Positions 18,477 through 28,511 of a stretch of 64,000 bases of DNA are shown one piece after another. Source of the stretch: Alphaproteobacteria bacterium (GTDB taxonomy: Bacteria > Pseudomonadota > Alphaproteobacteria > UBA8366 > GCA-2717185); assembly GCA_040905865.1 (NCBI GenBank), contig JBBDQU010000061.1, positions 1-64,000 of the forward strand, read 5' to 3'. Positions within the stretch are counted from its first letter, which is position 1. Every line of letters begins with the position of its first letter. Under the pieces are notes generated by a model that was not told the DNA's origin, made no database searches, and was given only the letters and a program-made list of their open reading frames with translations. A program made the translations under genes and the position numbers.

Positions 18477-19220
18477 ATGCTCACCATCGACACCTCCATC
18501 ATTATCGGACTGACCTTCCTGCTGGCCGGGCTGGTCAAGGGCGTTATCGGGCTGGGCGTGCCGACCGTGTCGCTGGCGATCCTGACCGCGACCCTGGGGC
18601 TGAAGCCGGCGATGGCGCTGCTGCTGTTTCCGTCCTTCGTCACCAATCTGTGGCAGGGGCTGGTCGGCGGCGCGCTGACGGAAATCCTGAAACGGCTCTG
18701 GCTGATGCTGGTCATGGTCTGTATCGGCACCTGGTTCGGCGTGTCGGTGCTGGCGGCGGCGGACGCGCGAATCATGTCGGCCGTGCTGGGCGGCGTTCTG
18801 GCGCTTTATGCCGGCGTCAACCTGCTGCGGTCGCAGGTGCCGGCGCCGGGAAAAGCGGAAATCGTCGTTTCTCCGCTGATCGGCGCGGTGAACGGCGTGC
18901 TGACGGGCATGACCGGATCCTTCGTGGTGCCCGGCGTACCCTATCTGCAGGCGCTGGGCCTGCCGCGCGATGTGCTGGTCCAGGCGATGGGCGTGCTGTT
19001 CACGGTTTCCACCGTGGCGCTGGCGCTGTGCCTCGGCGACCGGCAGCTTCTCACCCTGGAGCTGGGCGCAACCTCGCTTGCCGCCGTCATCCCGGCGCTG
19101 GTCGGCATGGCGGCCGGTCAGCGAATTCGGCGGCGCCTGTCCGAAGCAGTCTTCCGTAAAGTGTTCTTCTGCGCTTTACTGGCGCTCGGAATCTATATCG
19201 CCGGGCGGGCCCTGATCTGA
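18477..19220 (+). CDS. Sulfite exporter TauE/SafE family protein (first copy)
   Basis: A 247-residue inner-membrane protein with about eight hydrophobic segments. The two-fold repeat typical of the family is visible: GLVKGVIGLGVPTVSLAIL in the first half and GAVNGVLTGMTGSFVVPGVPY in the second. The family exports sulfur-containing or other organic anions. An in-frame GTG at 18471 precedes the ATG at 18477 by two codons. The enolase-superfamily gene starts 28 bases downstream on the same strand, so the two may be one transcription unit that exports or handles a related acid. Confidence 0.83.
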   Translation: MLTIDTSIIIGLTFLLAGLVKGVIGLGVPTVSLAILTATLGLKPAMALLLFPSFVTNLWQGLVGGALTEILKRLWLMLVMVCIGTWFGVSVLAAADARIMSAVLGGVLALYAGVNLLRSQVPAPGKAEIVVSPLIGAVNGVLTGMTGSFVVPGVPYLQALGLPRDVLVQAMGVLFTVSTVALALCLGDRQLLTLELGATSLAAVIPALVGMAAGQRIRRRLSEAVFRKVFFCALLALGIYIAGRALI

Positions 19221-19248
19221 GCCCCGCCTGTTTCAGGGGGAAAACACA

Positions 19249-20442
19249 ATGAAAATCACAGGGGTCGACATTCTTGTCGCCGGCGCCGGATGGCGTAATT
19301 TCAACTTTCTGAAGATCAGCACCGATGAAGGGCTGACCGGCTGGGCCGATTTTTCCGAAGGCAATGTCGGCGGAATCATCGCGCCGCTGATCCGCATGAT
19401 GGGGCAGCACCTGATCGGCCGCGACCCCCGGAATGTCGTGCCGCTGATGGAGGAGGTCCGCCGGCGCAATTACGGCGTCGCGATTGGCGCGGCGGCGCGG
19501 GCGCAGGGCCCCATCGAAAACGCGCTGGTGGATATCAAGGCCAGGGCGCTGGGCATTCCGGTATACGAGATGCTGGGCGGCGCGATCCGTAATCCGATCC
19601 GCGCCTACTGGTCGCATTGCGGAACGTATCACGCAAACAACTGGGAAGTGATCGGGCAGGAACCGCTCCGGTCGCTGGACGATGTCGTGAAGCTGGGCCG
19701 GAAGGTGAAGGAATCCGGTTTTCATGCGCTGAAGACCAATATCCTCATGTTCGACCGCGACATCCCCTATATGTACGGGCCGGGATGGGTCGGCGGCAAT
19801 GGCGACCGGGACCGCAATCCCACCCGCGCCGTGATCCGGGCCGCAATCGACCATATGTCCGCCTTCCGTGAAGGGGCCGGGCCCGGTGTCGGGCTGCATC
19901 TGGACACCAATTTCAATTTCCGCATGGAAGGCTTCCTGCGGCTGGCGCGGGCGCTGGAACCGCTGGACCTGGAATGGCTGGAGGTCGACAACTTCGATCC
20001 CACCGCGCTGGCCCAGGTGCGCCAGGGGACGCGAACGCCTATTGCCTCCTGCGAAACGCTGACCGGGATGAAGCAGCTTCGCCCCTTCCTGGACCACCAG
20101 TCGGTCGATGTGGTCATCACCGACATCATGTATAACGGCATCCTCGATTCGCTGCGCATGGCGGCGCTGAGCGATGCCTATGACATCAACGTGGCGAGCC
20201 ATAATTACGCCGGCCCCGTCGGTACGCTGATCAGCGCCCATTTCGGCGCGGTGGTGCCCAATTTCCGCGTCATGGAAATGGATTACATCCAAGTGCCCTG
20301 GGCGTATGACCTGCTGACCGAGAAACCGGTGGTCGAAAACGGGCACATGACGCTGCCGACCGGACCCGGCTGGGGGGCGGAAGTCAATGAGGACGCCATC
20401 AGGGAGCACCCGCCGATTGCGGCGAAGCCCGGTCCCGTGTAA
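19249..20442 (+). CDS. Mandelate racemase/muconate lactonizing enzyme family protein
   Basis: A 397-residue enolase-superfamily enzyme. The N-terminal capping domain starts MKITGVDILVAG. In the barrel, metal ligands can be placed at Asp in LHLDTNFNF, Glu in LEWLEVDNF and Glu in IASCETLTG; the second-strand lysine motif appears as ALKTNIL, and His in NVASHNYAGP is a likely general acid/base. These enzymes abstract the alpha-proton of a carboxylate and then dehydrate, racemise or cycloisomerise it, with Mg. Sugar-acid dehydration is a reasonable guess only. GGGGGAAA just upstream is a good ribosome site. Confidence 0.88.
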   Translation: MKITGVDILVAGAGWRNFNFLKISTDEGLTGWADFSEGNVGGIIAPLIRMMGQHLIGRDPRNVVPLMEEVRRRNYGVAIGAAARAQGPIENALVDIKARALGIPVYEMLGGAIRNPIRAYWSHCGTYHANNWEVIGQEPLRSLDDVVKLGRKVKESGFHALKTNILMFDRDIPYMYGPGWVGGNGDRDRNPTRAVIRAAIDHMSAFREGAGPGVGLHLDTNFNFRMEGFLRLARALEPLDLEWLEVDNFDPTALAQVRQGTRTPIASCETLTGMKQLRPFLDHQSVDVVITDIMYNGILDSLRMAALSDAYDINVASHNYAGPVGTLISAHFGAVVPNFRVMEMDYIQVPWAYDLLTEKPVVENGHMTLPTGPGWGAEVNEDAIREHPPIAAKPGPV

Positions 20443-20469
20443 CCCGGCAAGCTGTTGCCGCGACAACTG

Positions 20470-21240
20470 TCAGGCGGCGACGGTGATCCCGCCATCGACG
20501 ACGAACTGCCCGCCGGTCGCATAACGGGCGGCGTCCGAGGCCAGGAAGGCGATCATCGGCGCGATATCCTCCGGCGTGCCAAGCCGGCCGAGCGGGATCG
20601 CGCGTTCCATCGTCTCCCGGCGGCGGGCCGGGTTCGGATGATCGTCCCAGTCCGGCGTCTGTTCCAGCGCGCCGGGGCACACCGCGTTGCAGCGGATGCC
20701 GTGCCTGGCGTAATGCACCGCGATATGCCGGTTCAGCCCCAGCAACCCGCTTTTTGCGGTCATGTAGGACACATTCGCCGACCGGCCGCTCAGCGCGGTG
20801 ATCGAACTGACGATCACGATGGCTCCGCCGCCGCCCTGGCGCAGCATCTGCGCGAGGGCGTGCTTGCAGGTCCGCACGACGCCGCGCAGATTGACGTCCT
20901 GGGTCAGCTCCCATTCCGCCATGTCCAGTTCCGGCAGATTCACGTCGGTCCGGTGCCGCTGGATCCCCGCATTGGCGACGACGCAGTCCACCCGGCCGAA
21001 CGCCGCGGCGGTTTCTGCGATCGCCGCTTCGATGTCGCCTTCAATGGTGACATCCGTCGGAATCGCGATTGCCCTGCCGCCCGTACCCCCGATTTCCGCG
21101 GCCACCGCCGCAATGCCCGCCTCGGGGATGCCCGCCAGCGCGACCGAAGCGCCGCCTTTGGCCATGAGCCTCGCGGTGGCTGCCCCTATCCCGCTGCCGC
21201 CGCCGGTGATAAGAACTGACCGACCTTTGAATTCCGTCAT
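20470..21240 (-). CDS. SDR family NAD(P)-dependent oxidoreductase
   Basis: A 256-residue short-chain dehydrogenase/reductase. The cofactor glycine motif TGGGSGIG is at residues 12-19, the NAG motif is in VVANAGIQ, the catalytic Ser is in IVIVSSITALSG, and the YxxxK pair is in SYMTAKSGL. The C-terminus ATGGQFVVDGGITVA is standard. The ATG at 21240 follows GGGGA; the open frame extends to 21687, but this overlaps the divergent transporter. It converges on the enolase-superfamily gene, so both may act on hydroxy- and keto-acids; the substrate is unknown. Confidence 0.9.
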   Translation of the reverse strand: MTEFKGRSVLITGGGSGIGAATARLMAKGGASVALAGIPEAGIAAVAAEIGGTGGRAIAIPTDVTIEGDIEAAIAETAAAFGRVDCVVANAGIQRHRTDVNLPELDMAEWELTQDVNLRGVVRTCKHALAQMLRQGGGGAIVIVSSITALSGRSANVSYMTAKSGLLGLNRHIAVHYARHGIRCNAVCPGALEQTPDWDDHPNPARRRETMERAIPLGRLGTPEDIAPMIAFLASDAARYATGGQFVVDGGITVAA

Positions 21241-21309
21241 CCCCGATCCCCTGTTTCGTCCCGTGGACGTCTGAGCGTCCCAGCCGTTGCGACCGACTAT
21301 AGCCATCCC

Positions 21310-22050
21310 ATGCCCATGCTTCCCGGATTTTTCGACCTCACCCTGCTGGCCGCGCTGGCGACCGTCATCGCCGCCGGGCTGTTGCGCGGCTTTGCCGGCT
21401 TCGGTTCGGGCATGATGATGGCCCCGGTCTTCGCCCTGCTGTACGGCCCCGTCCAGACCGTCGCCATCGTCATCCTGCTGGATATTGTCGTGACCGCGCA
21501 GCTGCTGCCGGGTGTCCGGCGCGACGTGCAATGGCGTTTCGTCCTGCAGATGGGCTTCGTCGCGGCGCTTTTCATGCCGCTGGGAAGCTGGCTGCTGGTC
21601 ACGGTCGACGCGGCGTCCATGTCCCGCGCCATTTCGCTGGCGGTGCTCGCCTTCGTGGTCATATTGGCGACGGGGTGGCGCTATCACGGCGAACGGCGCG
21701 CGCCGGTAACCGCCCTTGTCGGGGCGATATCGGGCACGATGATGGCGGCGACCAGCCTGGGGATGCCGGCCGTGATGCTGTACATGCTGGCGGGAAAGGG
21801 CAGCGGCGCCGCCGCCCGCGCGAATGTCACCGGCTATTTTGCGGTCACACTGGCCGCGCTGGTCGTGATCATGCTGTTTTCCGGCCTGGTGAGCGCGAAT
21901 GCGCTGCTGACGGCCGCGATCCTGCTGCCCGCCTATATGCTGGCCGCCTGGACGGGATCGCGCCTGTTCCGCGGATCCAGCGAGGTGTGGTACCGAAGAG
22001 TCGCCCTGATCTGTCTGTGCTGCGCCGGGATCATCGGACTGATCGGATAG
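21310..22050 (+). CDS. Sulfite exporter TauE/SafE family protein (second copy)
   Basis: A 246-residue membrane protein of the TauE/SafE family, distinct in sequence from the copy at 18477. The family repeats are LLRGFAGFGSGMMMAPVF in the first half and GAISGTMMAATSLGMPAVML in the second, with about eight hydrophobic segments. Two in-frame ATGs (21310 and 21316) are possible. It is divergent from the SDR gene across 69 bases and converges with the LysE-type gene 19 bases further on. The export substrate is unknown. Confidence 0.83.
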   Translation: MPMLPGFFDLTLLAALATVIAAGLLRGFAGFGSGMMMAPVFALLYGPVQTVAIVILLDIVVTAQLLPGVRRDVQWRFVLQMGFVAALFMPLGSWLLVTVDAASMSRAISLAVLAFVVILATGWRYHGERRAPVTALVGAISGTMMAATSLGMPAVMLYMLAGKGSGAAARANVTGYFAVTLAALVVIMLFSGLVSANALLTAAILLPAYMLAAWTGSRLFRGSSEVWYRRVALICLCCAGIIGLIG

Positions 22051-22069
22051 GTGGATACGCGGACAGGCG

Positions 22070-22696
22070 CTACGGGTTCTGGATCGCCAGCCGGACGCCC
22101 AGCGCGATCAGGACGGTCCCGGCGGCTCGCTCCAGCCAGCGCCCGACGCCGCCCCCGCGGACCAGCAGGCGGCGGACCTGCCCGCCGGCCAGCCCCGCCG
22201 CGCCCATGACGACGAACGACACGGCCATGAAGATCAGCCCCAGCACGGCAAGCTGCAGGGCGACCGGCGCACCGTCCGGCGTCACGAATTGCGGCAGGAA
22301 GGCGAGGAAGAACAGCGCCACCTTCGGGTTCAGCAGGTTCATGACGATGGACTGGCGGTAGATTCCCGCGACCGGCTGGGCCGGGGCGTCGCCGCCGGGG
22401 TGGATACTGCCCCGCGAGCGCCACATCGCAACCCCGAGCCAGATCAGATAGGCCGCGCCGGCCATCTTGATGAGTGTAAAGGCCATGGCGGAACCGGCGA
22501 CGATCGCCGACAGCCCGGCGGCGCAGAGCGCGATATGGCCGATGATGCCGGTGCAGAGCCCCGCGGCGGCGGCCAGCCCGGCGCGGGGTCCCTGCGCCGC
22601 GCCGCGCATGACGACATAGACGATATCCGGCCCCGGCGTGACGCCCAGCAGGGCCGACGCCGCGATGAAGGCGAGGAGATTGGCTGTTTCCGGCAT
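22070..22696 (-). CDS. LysE/RhtB family amino-acid exporter
   Basis: A 208-residue membrane protein with about six hydrophobic segments. The N-terminal block LLGVTPGPDIVYVVMRG and the downstream MNLLNPKVALFFLAFLPQFV are signatures of the LysE/RhtB translocators, which export amino acids or their derivatives such as homoserine. Length is normal. The chrA remnant lies 53 bases upstream on the same strand. Substrate is not deducible. Confidence 0.9.
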   Translation of the reverse strand: MPETANLLAFIAASALLGVTPGPDIVYVVMRGAAQGPRAGLAAAAGLCTGIIGHIALCAAGLSAIVAGSAMAFTLIKMAGAAYLIWLGVAMWRSRGSIHPGGDAPAQPVAGIYRQSIVMNLLNPKVALFFLAFLPQFVTPDGAPVALQLAVLGLIFMAVSFVVMGAAGLAGGQVRRLLVRGGGVGRWLERAAGTVLIALGVRLAIQNP

Positions 22697-22749
22697 CTGT
22701 GGCCTTCTGAATTGCCGGTTCCGAAACGATGCTTGACCGGAACCTTACG

Positions 22750-23055
22750 CTACAGGGCGTGCAGGGCCCATCCCCCGGCCGCCGACAGCAGGACGACCAG
22801 CCAGGGCGGCAGTTTCCAGAACACCAGCAGGGTGAATGCCGCCATGCCGAGCGCGAAGTCGGCGGCGGACAGGATGCCGCTGGTCCAGACCGGGCTGTAC
22901 AGGGCGGCGAGCAGCAGCCCGACCACCGCCGCGTTCACCCCCAGATGCGCCACCGGCCCGCCGAAGGACGTGAAGCCGAGCCCCAGGAAGGTCAGGAAGA
23001 CCGTCGCGACGGACTGCCGCGCCGCGCCCGGGTTATCTTGATTCATTTCAGTCAT
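22750..23055 (-). pseudogene. Chromate transporter (chrA) remnant with large internal deletion
   Basis: A 101-residue open frame that joins the two ends of a ChrA-type chromate transporter. Residues 1-39 contain TVFLTFLGLGFTSFGGPVAHLG, given here in part as LGFTSFGGPVAHLG, the first conserved motif of ChrA. Residues 40-101 (NAAVVGLLLAALYSPVW, then DFALGMAAFTLLVFWKLPPW) match the extreme C-terminus of the roughly 400-residue family. About 300 internal residues are missing, yet the frame is preserved across the junction. It cannot be a normal transporter. Judgement is from remembered family motifs; an alignment would settle it. Confidence 0.7.
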
Positions 23056-23208
23056 ATTGTGCTATTTCCCCCCGCAAATTACGCCCGCGCCGCATGCGTA
23101 TGCGCCTTTTTGCAGACTATCATTTGGATACCGGCCTGAAATCGGAAAGATTATGGGCAATTCAGGGCCGCGAAAACAACATGGCCACATTTGATCCTTC
23201 GTCGTTGA

Positions 23209-24495
<1,287 letters not shown>

Positions 24496-24510
24496 GGGCG
24501 GGCGGGAACG

Positions 24511-25449
24511 ATGCGGATTGTTGCCTTTGGCGCCGGCGGGGTCGGTGGTTATTTCGGGGGAAGGCTGGCCCTTTCCGGTGAAGACGTCACCTTCGTGGCG
24601 CGCGGCGCGCACCGCGACGCCATTCGCGACAAGGGTCTGCGCATCGCCCGGCCGGAGGGCGACCTGCTGATCAAACCGGCCCGGGTGACGGACGATGTCG
24701 CCACGCTGGACCCGCCGGATTACCTGCTGTTCGCCGTGAAGCTGTACGACACGGAAACGGTCGCCGAAACCTGCCGTCCCCTCGTCGGCCCGAACACGAC
24801 GGTGGTGTCGCTGCAGAACGGCGTCGAGGCGGTGGACATCCTGAACGGCGTATTCGGCCGCGACCGGGTGCTGGCGGGCATGGTCGGCGTCGCCACCTAT
24901 ATCAGCGAACCCGGCGTCGTCACCCAGACCGGCGCTTTTCATTTCATGGCCATCGGCGAACAGGACGGCACGCGGTCGGATCGTGCCGTGGCGCTGGAGC
25001 AGGCCTGCAAAAAAGCCGGGTTGAACATCAAGCTGTCGGACGATATCGAGGTCGATATCTGGCTGAAGTTCATTTTCCTGTCGGCGCTGAGCAGCATGAC
25101 GGCGCTGACGCGGCTGCCGAACGGCCCGCTGCGCACCACCCCGGAAACCCGCGACATGTTCCGGGCCTGCATGGAGGAAGCCGCCGCCGTCGGTCGCGCC
25201 AGGGGCGTCAACCTGCCGGATGACGTGGTCGAGGACCGCATGAAACTGTGGGACGGCATGCCGGCGGAAATGGTCGCCTCCATGGCGCATGATCTGGAGA
25301 ACGGCAAGCGCATCGAGATGGCGCGGCTGGGCGGCGCCGTGGTGCGGCTGGGCTATGAAATGGGCATTCCGACGCCGACGCAATCCTTCCTGTGCGCCGC
25401 GCTGACGCCGTATCTGGACGGTCCGCCGAAACAGGTTTCTGACAGGTAA
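24511..25449 (+). CDS. 2-dehydropantoate 2-reductase family protein
   Basis: A 312-residue ketopantoate reductase (PanE/ApbA) family protein. The N-terminal MRIVAFGAGGVGGYFGGRLA is the NADPH-binding Rossmann motif; VVSLQNGVEAVD and KFIFLSALSSMTAL contain the conserved Asn and Lys/Ser positions of the family; the C-terminal domain has SMAHDLENGKRIEM. The enzyme would reduce ketopantoate to pantoate in coenzyme A synthesis, but many alphaproteobacteria carry paralogs of unknown substrate, so no gene symbol is given. It shares a short spacer with the aminotransferase gene and is likely in its operon. Confidence 0.88.
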   Translation: MRIVAFGAGGVGGYFGGRLALSGEDVTFVARGAHRDAIRDKGLRIARPEGDLLIKPARVTDDVATLDPPDYLLFAVKLYDTETVAETCRPLVGPNTTVVSLQNGVEAVDILNGVFGRDRVLAGMVGVATYISEPGVVTQTGAFHFMAIGEQDGTRSDRAVALEQACKKAGLNIKLSDDIEVDIWLKFIFLSALSSMTALTRLPNGPLRTTPETRDMFRACMEEAAAVGRARGVNLPDDVVEDRMKLWDGMPAEMVASMAHDLENGKRIEMARLGGAVVRLGYEMGIPTPTQSFLCAALTPYLDGPPKQVSDR

Positions 25450-25627
25450 TTCCGCGACTTCGCCCCGTTCCGGGCAGTTGCGCGGCGTCCGGCGGGGTAT
25501 ACCCCACAGTTTTTCCCTTGCCATGACCATGGCGACCCCTGACAATTATACCAGCACATTCAGGGAGCGACGCTTCGGGAGTGTCGGAGCGTCATAAAGG
25601 CCGAGACAAACCGCAAGGGAGTCAGTC

Positions 25628-27652
25628 ATGCCTGGAAAAACGCCATCCGCCCCGCGTTGCGCCGCCATCGTCGGGCCCTACCTCACCGGAAAAACCACCT
25701 TGATGGAAGCGCTGCTGCACACCTGCGGCGCGATTCACCGCCGAGGCTCGGTCAAGGACGGTAATACCGTCGGCGATGCGTCGCCGGAAGCGAAAAAACA
25801 CAGCATGAGCACCGAAATCTCGGCGGCGGCCGCCGAATTTCTGGGCGAACGCTGGAGCTTTCTCGACTGCCCCGGTTCCATCGAATTCATGCAGGATACC
25901 TACAGCGCATTGAAGGTTGCCGATGTCGCGGTGGTCGTCGTCGACCCGGAACCGGAACGGGCGCATGCGGTCCAGCCGCTGCTGCATTTCCTCGATGCGA
26001 ACGACATTCCGCACATGATCTTCATCAACAAGGTCGATCACGCCCATGTGCCGGTGCAGGCGGTGCTGGAATCGCTGCAGGGCGCCTCCAGCCGGCCGCT
26101 GATCCTGCGCCATGTGCCGATCCGCAAGGACGACCGGATCGAAGGCTATGTCGACCTGGTGTCCGAACGCGCCTATGCCTACAAGCCGGGCGAAAGCTCC
26201 GACCTGATCGAAATTCCCGAGGCCATGCAGGACGTCAATAACGAGGCGCGGCAGGAGATGCTGGAAGAGCTTGCGAATTTCGACGATCCGCTGCTGGAAG
26301 CCCTGCTGGAGGATTCGGTTCCGCCCAGGGACGAGATCTACGCCTATCTGACCAAGGACCTGCAGGAAAACACGGTGGTGCCGGTCTTCATCGGCGCGGC
26401 GGAGCAGAATGCCGGTGTGCTGCGGCTGATGAAGGCGCTGCGGCACGAAACCCCCGATCCGTCGGTAACCCTGGCGCGACTCGGCGACGCCGATGGCGAT
26501 CCGCTGGCGCAGGTATTCAAGACCTTTCACATGCCGCGCGCCGGAAAGCTGTCGCTGGCGCGGATCTGGCGGGGCACGGTCCGCGACGGCGCGCATTTCG
26601 GCGACAACCGGGTCGGCGGCCTGTGCCGCCTGATGGGCTACAGCCAGGAAAAGCTGAGCCAGGCGGAAGCCGGCGAGATTGTGGCGCTGGGCCGGATGGA
26701 AAACGTCCGGACCGGCGACGTGCTGACCCCGGACGGTATCGCGGCGGGCGCCATGGCCTGGATCGAGCCGTTGAAGCCGGTCTATGCGCTGGCCATTCAC
26801 CCCGAAAAGCGTGACGACGAAGTCAGGATGTCGGCGGCGATAACCCGGCTGGTCGAGGAAGACCCGTCGCTGGTTGTCGAACACGACCCCGAAACGCACC
26901 AGATGCTGCTGCGCAGCCAGGGCGATATCCACCTGCAGGTCGCGACGGAAAAACTGCGCGACCGCTACAATGTTTCGGTGACGACGGAAATTCCGAAGGT
27001 TCCCTACAAGGAAACCATCCGCAAGCCGGTAAAGCAGCATGCCCGGCACAAGAAACAGAGCGGCGGCCACGGCGAATTCGGCGATGTGCAGGTCGAAATC
27101 AAGCCGCTGCCGCGCGGCAACGGGTTCCGGTTCGACGAAGTCATCCATGGCGGCTCGGTGCCGAAGAACTATATTCCGGCGGTCGAGGCGGGGGTGAAGG
27201 AATATCTCACCGAAGGGCCGCTCGGCTTTCCCGTCGTCGATCTGTCCGTCACCCTGTTCGACGGTCAGGCCCATGCGGTCGACAGTTCCGACATGGCGTT
27301 CCGGCGCGCCGGCATCCTGGCGATGAAGGACGGCCTGCCGCAGTGTTCGCCGGTCCTGCTGGAGCCGGTCTGCAAGGTGACGGTGTCGATTCCGAACGAA
27401 TTCACCGCCAATGCGCAAAGCGTGATATCGCGCCGGCGCGGGCAGATTCTCGGATTTACGCCAAAAGAAGGCTGGACATCCTGGGACGAGATCGATGCCT
27501 ATATGCCACAATCCGAATTGCACGACCTGATCGTCGAGTTGCGGTCGCTGTCGCAGGGGATCGGGTCCTATGAATGGCAATTCGACCATTTGAACGAACT
27601 GGCCGGGCGCGAAGCCAGCCAGGTTCTGGAAGCAAGGAAGGAAACCGGATGA
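25628..27652 (+). CDS. Elongation factor G-like GTPase (EF-G paralog)
   Basis: A 674-residue translational-GTPase-like protein with the EF-G domain order: G domain, domain II, and domains III-V ending in YMPQSELHDLIVELRSLSQG. It differs from canonical EF-G at key points: G1 reads GPYLTGKTT (residues 16-24), the switch-I RGITI motif is replaced by HSMSTEIS, and G3 reads DCPGS (80-84) with Ser84 where EF-G has the catalytic His. NKVD (G4) is intact. This pattern matches the widespread uncharacterised EF-G-like family rather than FusA. GGGAG just before ATG 25628 is a good ribosome site. The stop overlaps the next gene's ATG by four bases. Confidence 0.9.
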   Translation: MPGKTPSAPRCAAIVGPYLTGKTTLMEALLHTCGAIHRRGSVKDGNTVGDASPEAKKHSMSTEISAAAAEFLGERWSFLDCPGSIEFMQDTYSALKVADVAVVVVDPEPERAHAVQPLLHFLDANDIPHMIFINKVDHAHVPVQAVLESLQGASSRPLILRHVPIRKDDRIEGYVDLVSERAYAYKPGESSDLIEIPEAMQDVNNEARQEMLEELANFDDPLLEALLEDSVPPRDEIYAYLTKDLQENTVVPVFIGAAEQNAGVLRLMKALRHETPDPSVTLARLGDADGDPLAQVFKTFHMPRAGKLSLARIWRGTVRDGAHFGDNRVGGLCRLMGYSQEKLSQAEAGEIVALGRMENVRTGDVLTPDGIAAGAMAWIEPLKPVYALAIHPEKRDDEVRMSAAITRLVEEDPSLVVEHDPETHQMLLRSQGDIHLQVATEKLRDRYNVSVTTEIPKVPYKETIRKPVKQHARHKKQSGGHGEFGDVQVEIKPLPRGNGFRFDEVIHGGSVPKNYIPAVEAGVKEYLTEGPLGFPVVDLSVTLFDGQAHAVDSSDMAFRRAGILAMKDGLPQCSPVLLEPVCKVTVSIPNEFTANAQSVISRRRGQILGFTPKEGWTSWDEIDAYMPQSELHDLIVELRSLSQGIGSYEWQFDHLNELAGREASQVLEARKETG

Positions 27653-28425
27653 TCGACATGGACAAGGCCGCCGCCGCCCTGATCGGCGCAAGACTGGGAA
27701 ACACGATTCTGGACAGTTTCCCGGGCGGCAGCTTTCCCGCCGATGTCGATGAAGCCTATGCGGTGCTGGACCGCATCGCCGCGAAAATGACCGCGCCGGT
27801 CGTCGGCTGGAAGGCGGCGCTGACCAATGACGAGATCATGAAGAAAATGAACGCGACCGCGCCGGCCTGCGGTCCGCTGTTCGAGCCCTATATCGCCAGT
27901 TCGCCGATGCGCGTCGCTCTGCCGGCTGAATCCGGTCGCGGCCTCGAATGCGAATTCGCCTTTCGCATGGCGAAGACGCTGGCGCCGCGCGCCGAACCCT
28001 ATACCGATGCGGAAGTCGCGGCGGCCGTCGCCACCATGCATCCGGCGATGGAAGTCGTCGATGTCCGGGTGAAGGACGGATTCGCCCATGGCGCACGCGG
28101 CATTATCGGCGATTTCTGCGCCAACGCAGCCCTGGCCCTGGGACCCGGCGTCGAAGACTGGCAGGGTATTGACCTGGCGGCCAGCGAGGTCGAACTGCGG
28201 GTCGATGGCGAGTACGCCGTCACCGGGGTCGGCAGCGCCGTACTCGGCAATCCGCGCAACTCGCTGACCTGGGTTGCGAATTTCCTGTCCGGGCGCGGCA
28301 TCGCGCTGGAGGCGGGCCATGTGGTCACGACCGGCAGCACGATGGGCATTTTCAACGCCCCCGCCGGCAGCACGGCAGTCGCGGATTTCGGGACGCTGGG
28401 ACAGGTGGAAATCACCTTCGCGTAA
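27649..28425 (+). CDS. 2-keto-4-pentenoate hydratase/fumarylacetoacetate hydrolase family protein
   Basis: A 258-residue protein of the MhpD-type hydratase group within the FAH superfamily. Blocks include VVGWKAALTN, metal ligands in GLECEFAFRMAKTL and MEVVDVRVKDG, and the C-terminal HVVTTGSTMGIFNAPAGS. These enzymes hydrate 2-hydroxypenta-2,4-dienoates from meta-cleavage of aromatics, or decarboxylate related acids. The ATG overlaps the TGA of the EF-G-like gene (ATGA), so the two are translationally coupled, an unexplained pairing. No other meta-cleavage gene is adjacent. Confidence 0.85.
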   Translation: MIDMDKAAAALIGARLGNTILDSFPGGSFPADVDEAYAVLDRIAAKMTAPVVGWKAALTNDEIMKKMNATAPACGPLFEPYIASSPMRVALPAESGRGLECEFAFRMAKTLAPRAEPYTDAEVAAAVATMHPAMEVVDVRVKDGFAHGARGIIGDFCANAALALGPGVEDWQGIDLAASEVELRVDGEYAVTGVGSAVLGNPRNSLTWVANFLSGRGIALEAGHVVTTGSTMGIFNAPAGSTAVADFGTLGQVEITFA

Positions 28426-28511
28426 TTCCCTCACCGCTCTTTGATTTGGTGCACGGCCGGACTGCCCCTAGATTAAGGTAACAGGGCAATCCGACGGAAA
28501 AGGAGAACGCT

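Noticed and set aside
25622-27691. A 689-codon minus-strand open frame
   Set aside because: Antisense shadow of the EF-G-like gene; its translation has no recognisable protein motif.
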